A program made the position numbers and the translations under genes. Source: a virus. From it: a stretch of 23,292 nt of DNA. Positions 6,031 to 13,091 of the stretch are shown piece after piece. The DNA lies in the IMG/VR virus record IMGVR_UViG_3300025120_013226, positions 1-23,292 of that record; one strand, given 5' to 3'. The notes under the pieces were generated by a model. It did no database searches. It saw only the letters and a list, made by a program, of their open reading frames with translations, and was not told the DNA's origin. Position 1 is the first letter of the stretch; every line of letters begins with the position of its first letter.

Positions 6031-6284
6031 TGGCACATTTTGACAAACACTCGAAAAGTATCACTGCTCTCGTAGACGTATCGGAAGCCATGTTGAACGC
6101 AATGGAGGAACACGGCATAGACCCCGAGACAGTATCAAACAGAAACGAGTTCACAGTGATGGTACACTTTCTTAAGAGCATCATCGACGGAGAATTAAAT
6201 ATACCAAATGAACTAACGGATCGCATCAGAGACACAGCGTTCCAGATAGACATGGATCAGAAGATCAACAAAAAGTTGAACTGA
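6030..6284 (+). CDS. Conserved small phage protein (84 aa)
   Basis: The product is 84 residues, mostly helical and acidic, with the segment VDVSEAMLNAMEEHGIDPETV and a later helix around TVMVHFLKSIIDGE. No membrane segment, cysteine cluster or catalytic motif is visible. It starts in a TAATG overlap with the Sm-like gene, so the two are probably made together. Function is unknown; I regard it as a real gene because of the coupling, codon use and compactness. Confidence 0.7.
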   Translation: MAHFDKHSKSITALVDVSEAMLNAMEEHGIDPETVSNRNEFTVMVHFLKSIIDGELNIPNELTDRIRDTAFQIDMDQKINKKLN

Positions 6285-6373
6285 TGGTCAAGAGGACTCA
6301 AGACTTTCAACCCTCTATAAACACTCTGCAAGTCATCAAAACTAGGAGAAACGATGACTTATTACTCAACTAA
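6284..6373 (+). CDS. Possible 29-aa leader-type ORF
   Basis: ATG 6284 overlaps the TGA of the preceding gene (TGATG). The frame runs 29 residues (opening MVKRTQDFQP) and ends inside the start of the PTPS-like gene. It fills the 69-base gap before that gene. The overlap signature and basic composition are suggestive, but the length is too small to be sure. Confidence 0.3.
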   Translation: MVKRTQDFQPSINTLQVIKTRRNDDLLLN

Positions 6374-6803
6374 AACATACGGACACAACATAGGACTATC
6401 TGCGGTATTCAGACAACCCAACGCAGATCACTCACACTGCCACTTACTGCACGGATACAGCCTGGCATTCAAATTCACATTTGGTTGCAAGGATCTTGAC
6501 GACAAGAACTGGGCTGTGGATTTCGGTGGACTAAAGCCTTTAAAGGCCTGGTTAGAAAATAAATTTGACCACAAACTGATATTGGATGAAAATGATCCAC
6601 ACCTAGACAAGTTCAAAGAGCTTGAAGGATTGGATCTTGCCGAGATAAGAATATTTGACGGTGTAGGTGCTGAGATGTTCGCCAAACACGCCTTTGGTGC
6701 CGCTGATGATATAATCAGAGCCGCAACAAATAATAGGTGCTATGTTGTTGAATGCGAATGCATGGAACACGGAGCCAACAGTGCCATCTATAGAAAAGAA
6801 TAA
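6354..6803 (+). CDS. 6-pyruvoyl-tetrahydropterin synthase/QueD-family protein, divergent
   Basis: The product is 149 residues and aligns end to end with PTPS/QueD-like proteins: SHCHLLHGYSLAF (27-39), AVDFGGLK (54-61), FDHKLIL (71-77) and a C-terminal EHGANSAIY. The family makes 6-carboxytetrahydropterin for queuosine or tetrahydropterins from dihydroneopterin triphosphate. Here C29 and H33 remain, but two of the usual zinc ligands appear changed (F19 for the first His and Y35 for the last His of HGH), as in other phage and alphaproteobacterial homologues of this type I recall. Real activity is therefore uncertain. AGGAG at 6344-6348 precedes the ATG at a normal distance, unlike the leaderless neighbours. 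Confidence 0.85.
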   Translation: MTYYSTKTYGHNIGLSAVFRQPNADHSHCHLLHGYSLAFKFTFGCKDLDDKNWAVDFGGLKPLKAWLENKFDHKLILDENDPHLDKFKELEGLDLAEIRIFDGVGAEMFAKHAFGAADDIIRAATNNRCYVVECECMEHGANSAIYRKE

Positions 6804-6816
6804 ATTCATACATGAT

Positions 6817-7926
6817 ATGGTTAGGGTAGGCCTAACGAATAAGGCCTACTACTTCCAGGTATACGACACACCGTTGGGGCATAGGTGGTTGGAAGCACTC
6901 AAAGACAATCTCAAACAACAGAGAATACTTGAAAAAAATTTCTGTTTCTTAGGCTTTGCTGATTCAAAAAGAGACCTACAGTTTCTTGTGGGTGAGCTCA
7001 ACAAGGGTGTGGCCCAAATTAATTCTTTCCAGTTTGAACCCCCATATGAAAGCATACATCCTTTTGTTGCAGACGATTTCCAGTATAGCAGTAGCCTGCC
7101 CATGGGCAGTTGGGATAACGGTGACATATCAAAGACTTTAGGTAAGAGACTCAAACACGAAAGTTGCAATCTTCTGCATAGATATTTTGAAGATCTACAA
7201 GGTACTGCATGGCAAATCTCCAAATATTACAAACAGGCAGACCACGAAACCAAATATGCCATCAGACAACTTAACAACATCTGTCATGAGATAGAAAGTT
7301 GGGTCAACTCAGATCGTAAAAAAGCAATAGAACCTGAATGGATGAGACCTTCTCAGATCACAACATTTTTGAATGCTCCTAGACATGATTTGCATGAGGA
7401 AGATTTTGATTTATTCAAACAGAACAGGTACGACAGAGAGTTGGGCGGTGTTTATCTACACTGGTCACAGGTAGGTAAGACATTGTTCGAGGTATTTAGG
7501 GACGAACACGCCCCCGTCATGACGGAAGCACTATGTTCAGAAATTAACCACCAAAAATATTACTCCGGCGAGTTTGACATCGAGTGGGGACAGACGATCA
7601 CAGAAACTGATCATGCCTTTAAAAAAGAAGAAATGGATCAATACAGGGCATGGCTCAAAAATAACGGATATGATTGGGAAGACCCTAAACTGTCTTTGGG
7701 TTACATAAAGATAGGACAAGTAGACATGCAGAGAACATTCGGCACGGATGCCTCCATCCAGGATGTACATCAAACAATGAATAATAATTTAAATATCACA
7801 AGTATTAGAACAATTACAGGTCCCACAACAGAGTGCGAATATCCTTATACTCTCGACAGTGACGATTGGAAACAGATACAAATAGAAAGATTGAGGCAAG
7901 GTTATGAATCACGTAGTATGCGTTAA
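6817..7926 (+). CDS. Conserved large T4-like marine phage protein of unknown function
   Basis: The product is 369 residues. I recognise the overall sequence as a widespread hypothetical protein of marine T4-like phages by segments such as FCFLGFADSKRDL, LLHRYFEDLQGTAW, NNICHEIESWV and GGVYLHWSQVGKTL. No transmembrane segment is seen. It is rich in Trp, Tyr and His, with several acidic clusters, but no enzymatic motif I can name. The ATG at 6817 is chosen because homologous sequence starts there; an in-frame ATG at 6742 would lie within the preceding gene. It overlaps the glycosyltransferase by 23 bases. GC is low (about 30 percent over 6901-6960). Confidence 0.8.
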   Translation: MVRVGLTNKAYYFQVYDTPLGHRWLEALKDNLKQQRILEKNFCFLGFADSKRDLQFLVGELNKGVAQINSFQFEPPYESIHPFVADDFQYSSSLPMGSWDNGDISKTLGKRLKHESCNLLHRYFEDLQGTAWQISKYYKQADHETKYAIRQLNNICHEIESWVNSDRKKAIEPEWMRPSQITTFLNAPRHDLHEEDFDLFKQNRYDRELGGVYLHWSQVGKTLFEVFRDEHAPVMTEALCSEINHQKYYSGEFDIEWGQTITETDHAFKKEEMDQYRAWLKNNGYDWEDPKLSLGYIKIGQVDMQRTFGTDASIQDVHQTMNNNLNITSIRTITGPTTECEYPYTLDSDDWKQIQIERLRQGYESRSMR

Positions 7927-8602
7927 GTGGGGCAACAAATATATTTCGAAATATGCCAATGTCCTGAACAGCATGGTCAAAAGGCACACCACAGTGCCTT
8001 ATCAATTCCACTGTCTCACAGACGATCCCACAGGATTAGATCCAGAAATAAACATTATAAAACTTCCCAACGATCCATGGATCAAATCATGGTGGAGCAA
8101 GTTGTGGATGTTCGCACCTGAAATGCCTTTGAAAGGCAACATACTGTTCTTTGATCTTGACGTGGTCATCTTTGACAACATAGATTCACTGTTCACGCAT
8201 AACCCAGGCAAGTTCAACATCATAAGGGATTTCAACAGGTGCAGGATCAAGGACTGGAAACTGTCAAACTCCAGTTGTATGCGTTGGGAGGCAGGCACAA
8301 TGAATTACCTATGGAACGAGTTCAATGAGAGATCGGCACAGATCATGCAACAGAATCACGGAGACCAGGACTGGATAACCAAGAGAGCCAAGGATGACAT
8401 CACATGGTTCCCAGATGAATGGATAAGATCATACAAATGGGAGTTGATAGGTCTCAAGGACACTAAACTACTGACCAAGGACGGCAAGAAATGGTTCAGA
8501 GAACCAATAAAAATTAAACCAGGAAATCGTGTCGCAGTATTCCATGGATCACCAAACCCTATGGAAAGTGGAGACCAGTGGGTAATAGACAATTGGATGT
8601 AA
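7904..8602 (+). CDS. GT8-like glycosyltransferase (GT-A fold)
   Basis: The product is 232 residues. The first strand (NHVVCVKWGNKY) and the segment FHCLTDD are followed by SKLWMFAPEMPLKGNILFFDLDVVIFDNID (65-94). The D-x-D motif DLD (84-86) in the FFDLDVV context is the nucleotide-sugar and metal-binding site of GT-A enzymes, and the layout is closest to family 8. Later VAVFHGSPNP resembles the C-terminal H-x-x-G-x-x-K-P-type motif of that family. Donor and acceptor are unknown. It overlaps its neighbours at both ends, and with the two GT42-like genes it makes three candidate sugar transferases within 6 kb. Confidence 0.8.
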   Translation: MNHVVCVKWGNKYISKYANVLNSMVKRHTTVPYQFHCLTDDPTGLDPEINIIKLPNDPWIKSWWSKLWMFAPEMPLKGNILFFDLDVVIFDNIDSLFTHNPGKFNIIRDFNRCRIKDWKLSNSSCMRWEAGTMNYLWNEFNERSAQIMQQNHGDQDWITKRAKDDITWFPDEWIRSYKWELIGLKDTKLLTKDGKKWFREPIKIKPGNRVAVFHGSPNPMESGDQWVIDNWM

Positions 8603-8919
8603 TGACCAGTTACGGCAAAGTAAAAGTAAAGAGAAACAATCCTAGGCTAGACGAAGTCCCGGAGGACTGTGGATACATGCAACAGTTCGAGTACAATGTA
8701 GATATGAATTCGAATGGCATAATGGGCGACTGCATAGACTGGTGCCAGCAAAACTGTGAAGGCAAGTGGGGTTGGTGGTTCGAACCCGTGGGCGAGATAG
8801 AGAATCCTGCAAACCACTGGGAGCACCAGAACGCATACATGAGTTTCGAGAAGAAAATAGACGCCACTAGATTCTGGATGTCTGTTGGAATACAGAACAG
8901 CAACAAGAGAGATGTATAA
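8602..8919 (+). CDS. Conserved small Cys/Trp-rich protein, unknown
   Basis: The product is 105 residues, starting at the ATG that overlaps the glycosyltransferase stop (TAATG). The middle has CGYMQQFEYN, GDCIDWCQQNC and GKWGWWFEP, with four Cys and several Trp, followed by a region rich in His, Phe and Glu. The cysteine spacing (C-x3-C-x3-C) could bind a metal, but it fits no zinc finger I know. Its neighbour is an Fe-S carrier. Function is unknown. An in-frame ATG at 8578 would overlap more of the previous gene and is less likely. Confidence 0.7.
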   Translation: MTSYGKVKVKRNNPRLDEVPEDCGYMQQFEYNVDMNSNGIMGDCIDWCQQNCEGKWGWWFEPVGEIENPANHWEHQNAYMSFEKKIDATRFWMSVGIQNSNKRDV

Positions 8920-8920
8920 T
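8915..8920 (+). promoter_or_regulatory. -10 box directly before the Fe-S carrier gene
   Basis: TATAAT lies seven bases before the ATG at 8928 and overlaps the stop of the preceding gene. No convincing -35 hexamer is present at 16-18 bases. The position agrees with the leaderless early pattern, and there is no Shine-Dalgarno. Confidence 0.4.
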
Positions 8921-8927
8921 TAATAGT

Positions 8928-9263
8928 ATGAAACCATTCGAAATAACAGACTCTGCGAAAGCACAGATAGAACGACTGCTGGAGAAGAACCCAGACAAGT
9001 ACGCAGTGAGCCTAGCAGTGTTGGGAGGAGGTTGTGCAGGATTCAAGTACGAGTGGGGATTCGCAGACACAAAAGAGTCCATGAGTAAAGATGACCACAT
9101 GGAAGACTGGCACACAGGTAGGTTTGTTGTGGATGAGACTTCATTACTGTACGTGGTTGGTACCAAGATCGATTGGGTCGAGGAGACATTTGGATCGCAG
9201 TTCGAGATATCAAATCCCAACAGCTCAAGTTCGTGTGGTTGCGGAGAATCATTCGGCGTATAA
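8928..9263 (+). CDS. A-type iron-sulfur carrier (IscA/ErpA/SufA family)
   Basis: The product is 111 residues. The family signature is complete: C36 in GGGCAGFKYEW and the pair C103/C105 in SSSCGCGESF, the three cysteines that hold the iron or Fe-S cluster. The core of about 100 residues fits. An insertion of acidic, Ser- and His-containing residues (about 47-64) is longer than in bacterial IscA. A-type carriers deliver Fe-S clusters to apo-enzymes; phage versions presumably support host or phage Fe-S proteins during infection. The start is set by the ATG after the TATAAT box; it overlaps the next gene (TAATG). Confidence 0.9.
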   Translation: MKPFEITDSAKAQIERLLEKNPDKYAVSLAVLGGGCAGFKYEWGFADTKESMSKDDHMEDWHTGRFVVDETSLLYVVGTKIDWVEETFGSQFEISNPNSSSSCGCGESFGV

Positions 9264-10021
9264 TGGATACTGCTTTCATATTAGGCAACGGCGAATCAAG
9301 AAATATTTTTCCAATAGATAACTTAAAAGGCAAGGGTGTGATATACGGTTGCAACGCCATCTACAGGGATCATCCAATGCTGTGTAATCACATAGTGGCA
9401 GTAAATCCTCCCATGTACGAGGAACTGGCTCAGTGGCACAACTATGGCAAGGAGTCTCCACGTATACACGGTCCGGATGATATTAGCAAATGGAATTACA
9501 TCTGTGAAGGAGACCATGATCACGATATACCCGAAGGACTCAAGATTTACAGATTTTGGCGTGGTGGTGACATCAAGAAGGGTGGCAAGATAAAAACCAA
9601 CGACTTCTCAAAAGCACGTGGATCGGGTTGTAGTGCTGTGTTGATGGCCGCGGAGTCGGGAGTAAAGAATGTTGTAATAATGTCTTTTGATATCATGGGG
9701 GCAAAACAATGGGAATACACCAATGATAGCCGTGGCGAACTGAGCAGACTGCAGAACAACATATATAAAGGTTCAATAAACTACCCAGACAGGCACAGCA
9801 TGAAAGCCTACCTCAAGTACGAGTGGATGTATCAACTGAGGCAAACATTTAAGAAATTTCCCGGGACAAACTTCTATTTCATAAATCGAAAAGAATACCT
9901 GGAAAGCAATCCGTTCCTGCGTTGGTACTTCGACCAACCTAATATAAAGTGTGGCATATACGCTGACCTGCAGAGATGGATCACGGGATCACGTGACGAC
10001 ATCCGATGGAAACAGTTATAG
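9263..10021 (+). CDS. GT42/DUF115-like putative glycosyltransferase, copy 2
   Basis: The product is 252 residues. FILGNGESRN (5-14) and VIYGCNAIYRDH (26-37) are nearly the same as in the 211-residue product at 4645. Further on, KARGSGCSAVLMAAESGVKN and VVIMSFDIMG match the CstII/GT42 pattern of a Ser/Gly-rich helix and a following strand ending in Asp. The C-terminal part (about 150-252) is rich in Tyr and basic residues and is longer than in copy 1. The start at 9263 is set by the TAATG overlap and by alignment with copy 1. The last six bases overlap the convergent minus-strand gene. Sugar transfer to surface polysaccharide is inferred. Confidence 0.65.
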   Translation: MDTAFILGNGESRNIFPIDNLKGKGVIYGCNAIYRDHPMLCNHIVAVNPPMYEELAQWHNYGKESPRIHGPDDISKWNYICEGDHDHDIPEGLKIYRFWRGGDIKKGGKIKTNDFSKARGSGCSAVLMAAESGVKNVVIMSFDIMGAKQWEYTNDSRGELSRLQNNIYKGSINYPDRHSMKAYLKYEWMYQLRQTFKKFPGTNFYFINRKEYLESNPFLRWYFDQPNIKCGIYADLQRWITGSRDDIRWKQL

Positions 10022-10294
10022 GGTCTTGGTACTGCTGGCGTCCAACTGATACACCTTACGCATCTTGACACCCACTGACTGGGCGAACTTTTTTGAATCA
10101 CAATCATTACAGACGTGTTTGTAGTCATTTGAGGCACGATCTGGATCTACCTTGCTCTTGGGCCTCATGAATGTCTCCGAACAGGCATCGCATTTGAACA
10201 CATAGATCAGGTTCTTCCTGTGATAATTGTGCATCGTACCTAGTTTGCTCTCCCTCTTGTACAACTTCATTGTTTTTAAGGTTTCTATGAACAT
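10016..10294 (-). CDS. Zinc-ribbon protein, only minus-strand gene in the window
   Basis: The product is 92 residues from ATG 10294 or 84 from ATG 10270. Two CxxC pairs, CDAC and CNDC, are about 30 residues apart in a basic context (VFKCDACSETF...HVCNDCDSKKFAQ), a typical zinc ribbon. The tail QLDASSTKTL is polar. Such proteins occur in T4-like marine phages; DNA or RNA binding is likely but unproven. The 10294 start is preferred because a TTAAAT box on this strand lies six bases before it, as at other early genes here; neither start has a Shine-Dalgarno. It is convergent with the gene before it and divergent from the structural genes. Confidence 0.75.
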   Translation of the reverse strand: MFIETLKTMKLYKRESKLGTMHNYHRKNLIYVFKCDACSETFMRPKSKVDPDRASNDYKHVCNDCDSKKFAQSVGVKMRKVYQLDASSTKTL

Positions 10295-10300
10295 ATTATT

Positions 10301-10306
10301 ATTTAA
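10301..10306 (-). promoter_or_regulatory. Minus-strand -10-like box, overlapping a plus-strand late box
   Basis: On the minus strand TTAAAT precedes ATG 10294 by six bases. The -35 is weak (TTGCCA about 20 bases upstream). The box overlaps by two bases the plus-strand AATAAATA at 10305-10312. Confidence 0.35.
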
Positions 10307-10312
10307 TAAATA
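10305..10312 (+). promoter_or_regulatory. T4-type late promoter box before the structural block
   Basis: AATAAATA followed by C; the first structural gene begins 14 bases later. It is the first of three such boxes in front of structural genes (10305, 14481, 16261). Leader would be about 8 bases. Confidence 0.55.
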
Positions 10313-10325
10313 CGAGTATCATATT

Positions 10326-10691
10326 ATGGCAAGATTAACGATAGACACAGGAACAGCAGGAAATCCAGCAACAGGCGATACCTTACGTACCGCTATGACC
10401 AAGGTCAACAGCAATTTCGCTGAGTTGGCCGGTGACTTACAGATGTCAGGCAACACTTTATTGAGTGCTGACACAAACGGAAACATAATTCTAGATCCAA
10501 ATGGTACAGGACAGGTACAGATAGAAGCAGACAGACTTGTGATCAAGACTACGAAAACTGCGACTGCTGTAGGGAACACAGGTGACGTGGCAGGATCCAT
10601 ATCTTGGGACACAACAAATTTATATGTATGCACTGGAAACTATGATGGTTCAACAGTGATATGGAAAAAGATCACACTAGCGAGTATCTAA
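10326..10691 (+). CDS. Small virion structural/fibre protein with NIG-ANDGTGD-type start
   Basis: The product is 121 residues. The first 33 residues are a variant of the shared start of the following proteins (TIDTGTAGNPATGDTLRTAM, then KVNSNFAEL). Next comes one copy of the beta repeat NGNIILDPNGTGQVQI and a C-terminal beta domain with VAGSISWDTTNLYVCTG, which resembles small tail-fibre end domains of T4-like phages. The start is fixed by homology; upstream in-frame ATGs at 10227 and 10287 fall in the divergent gene or its control region. Likely a fibre or baseplate-decorating component; the exact place in the virion is unknown. Confidence 0.75.
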   Translation: MARLTIDTGTAGNPATGDTLRTAMTKVNSNFAELAGDLQMSGNTLLSADTNGNIILDPNGTGQVQIEADRLVIKTTKTATAVGNTGDVAGSISWDTTNLYVCTGNYDGSTVIWKKITLASI

Positions 10692-10692
10692 T

Positions 10693-13089
10693 ATGGCCCA
10701 GGAAGTAATCAACATCGGAGCACAGGCCGACGATGGTACAGGCGATACTATCAGAGGAACTGGCATCAAGATCAACAACAATTTTACAGAACTTTTCGCA
10801 AGGCCATCTGTCATATCAGATATTAATGTTATTCAGAATAACATAAGCACAACGGCCAGCGACGCAGACCTAGTGATCAATCCATCTGGGTCAGGATCAG
10901 TAACCTTTCCGGCAATAAGATTCAATGACAACAATATCGAGGGTACCCGTACCAACGACGACTTAAAGTTCGTACCAAATGGTTCAGGATCTTTGATTAT
11001 TGATGGTATTGGATTTGCCGGCACTTCAATAAGTGCGGCGGACTCCACAGCAGTAAATATCAACGAGGCATTATCAGTGGACGGCACATTAAGCTCTGCC
11101 GTTACGACATTCGATACTACCGTGAATTTGGGATCTACTTTAGATGTTTCAAGCACCGCTACACTTTCGACATTGACTGTATCAGGAGCGTCATCATTTG
11201 TAGGAACAACAACCATAGACAACTTGACATTTGACGATAATATTATTGCAACCAGTTCCAACGCTGATCTTAATCTTACACCAGGGGGAACAGGTGTTGT
11301 CAATGTCAGTAACTTGACTATAGATTCGAGCATTAATCTCACAGACAATGTTATTAAAGTGATAAGATCCGATGACGACTTTGTGTTATCTGCAAATGGT
11401 TCAGGTTCCGTTCAGGTATCAAAAATAGACATGAACCAAGGAACTGTTGATAATACCGTGATAGGTGGAACAACACCTGCGGCAGGAACATTCACAACTG
11501 TTTCAATAACAAATCCTTCCGTGACAGCAGATGGTGTCACGATCACGGATAATGTTATTACAGCAAACAGGTCAAATGACAACATAGAATTCAAAGCGAA
11601 CGGATCTGGATATGTGAAGATCAATGGCATAAATGTACCCAACGCAGATGGGGGAACTGGACAAGTACTACGTACAAATGGTTCTGGACAACTGTCATGG
11701 TTCACTTCGCCCATACTACTGGGAGTATCGGACATACAAGACAACTCCACGACGATATCTTTTTCATCATTGACAGAAATAGATCATGTAACAGCGACAG
11801 GAACACACAACAGGATAGAGTCGGGCACAGTAGTGCAAGACAGTTGGGTCACCTCCAAGTATGACAGTGCATGGTACCTGGCAGTGAACAGAGATGATGC
11901 CAGCGACGAATTACAAGTCACAAAACATTCCGTTGTACACAACAACACAGATGCTTTCATAACAACTTCCATAGACGCAAAGACAGGAACCAACAATCAC
12001 TTAATAAGCACAGCAGACATCAGTAGTGGGTCAGTGAGATTGCTGGGCACAGGTAGTTCACCTGAGAACAGTGTTGCATTTTACAGGATAGGGTTAGGAG
12101 ACGATGACTCAACAGGATACTCAGGCGAGGATGAAGCGGCAGTCGTAATAAACACAGACGTTGACAGTGCCAGTGAAGTGATTGACAGTTGGGCACATGG
12201 ATCGTTCAGAGGCGCCAAGTATTACATCTCCGTGAACAACGCATCTAAGACAGAATTAATGAACTGTGAGGCAACAGTGGTACACAATGGCACAGATGCT
12301 TTCGTTTCAACACACAATGTGGTGAACACAGGCAACAATGACCTTATAACATTGACAGCGGCCATCAACGGATCAAACCTTGAACTGAAAGCGGCAGGAT
12401 TGGAAACAAACTTGAGGGTACACGCATACAGAATTAGGTTGGCAGACAACGAAGCAGACAGAAGTTCAACCAACATAAATGTGATAGGAAATGTAACAGT
12501 TTCGAGTTCAACCACAACACTAGATACTTTCAGCACTGGGTCATACCAGGCGGCGCACTATATAATAGTTTCGCACAACGCATCAGAAGGACATTCAGCG
12601 ATAACCGAAGCGGCAGTTGTAAGTGACGGAACAAATGCATTCGTGTCACAATACGGATTAACATCATCAAAAGGCACAGATCAAATCCTATTGACCGTGG
12701 GACACGCAGGATCTACCACGACACTTTCAGCAACATCCACTTCGGGTGGTTCAACAACTGTGAACGCATACAGAGTGAGCCTGGCCAGACCGGGAGGAAC
12801 CTCATCGGCATCAGCAACACTTGATTCTGTATCGGCATCAACATACAGGGTAGCCAAATATAATGTTCAGGTAGTGGATGCTACTGGTGGGAACTACGAA
12901 ATTTTTGAAGCAAATGTTGTTCATGACGGGTCAACTGCATATGTCAGCACATTTGGTAACGTGGGAACGTCAATAGGACTTATCACAGTATCAGCAGATA
13001 TAGACAGCGGAAATCTAAGACTGAGAGGCACAATAAATAACACTAACGACCATGTGGTCAAAGTTATAAGAAGGGTAATTGCAGTATAA
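10693..13089 (+). CDS. Large tail-fibre-like structural protein with tandem 90-aa modules
   Basis: The product is 798 residues. It starts with the attachment-like motif INIGAQADDGTGDTIRGTG...KINNNFTELFA (about 6-36). Residues about 45-330 hold several degenerate beta repeats of the form DNxI..RSNDDxxFxxNGSGxVxI, compatible with a triple-stranded beta fibre. The C-terminal half (about 380-798) holds four copies of a 90-91-residue module (YYISVN...EATVVHNGTDAFVST...YRIxLA). Composition is rich in Ser, Thr, Asn and Gly with almost no Cys, as usual for phage fibres. It lies one base after the previous gene and two bases before the next, in a late structural operon. Confidence 0.8.
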   Translation: MAQEVINIGAQADDGTGDTIRGTGIKINNNFTELFARPSVISDINVIQNNISTTASDADLVINPSGSGSVTFPAIRFNDNNIEGTRTNDDLKFVPNGSGSLIIDGIGFAGTSISAADSTAVNINEALSVDGTLSSAVTTFDTTVNLGSTLDVSSTATLSTLTVSGASSFVGTTTIDNLTFDDNIIATSSNADLNLTPGGTGVVNVSNLTIDSSINLTDNVIKVIRSDDDFVLSANGSGSVQVSKIDMNQGTVDNTVIGGTTPAAGTFTTVSITNPSVTADGVTITDNVITANRSNDNIEFKANGSGYVKINGINVPNADGGTGQVLRTNGSGQLSWFTSPILLGVSDIQDNSTTISFSSLTEIDHVTATGTHNRIESGTVVQDSWVTSKYDSAWYLAVNRDDASDELQVTKHSVVHNNTDAFITTSIDAKTGTNNHLISTADISSGSVRLLGTGSSPENSVAFYRIGLGDDDSTGYSGEDEAAVVINTDVDSASEVIDSWAHGSFRGAKYYISVNNASKTELMNCEATVVHNGTDAFVSTHNVVNTGNNDLITLTAAINGSNLELKAAGLETNLRVHAYRIRLADNEADRSSTNINVIGNVTVSSSTTTLDTFSTGSYQAAHYIIVSHNASEGHSAITEAAVVSDGTNAFVSQYGLTSSKGTDQILLTVGHAGSTTTLSATSTSGGSTTVNAYRVSLARPGGTSSASATLDSVSASTYRVAKYNVQVVDATGGNYEIFEANVVHDGSTAYVSTFGNVGTSIGLITVSADIDSGNLRLRGTINNTNDHVVKVIRRVIAV
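11830..12099 (+). repeat. Fibre module, copy 1 (90 codons)
   Basis: Encodes a segment from VVQDSW to FYRIGLG with the core VVHNNTDAFITT. It is the most divergent of four tandem modules in this protein. Confidence 0.65.
12175..12444 (+). repeat. Fibre module, copy 2 (90 codons)
   Basis: Encodes EVIDSW...AKYYISVN...EATVVHNGTDAFVST...AYRIRLA, the clearest version of the module. Confidence 0.7.
12514..12786 (+). repeat. Fibre module, copy 3 (91 codons)
   Basis: Encodes TTLDTF...AHYIIVS...EAAVVSDGTNAFVSQ...AYRVSLA. Confidence 0.7.
12814..13086 (+). repeat. Fibre module, copy 4 (91 codons)
   Basis: Encodes ATLDSV...AKYNVQVVDAT...EANVVHDGSTAYVSTFG up to the protein end. It is closest to the single copy at the end of the next gene. 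Confidence 0.7.
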
Positions 13090-13091
13090 AC

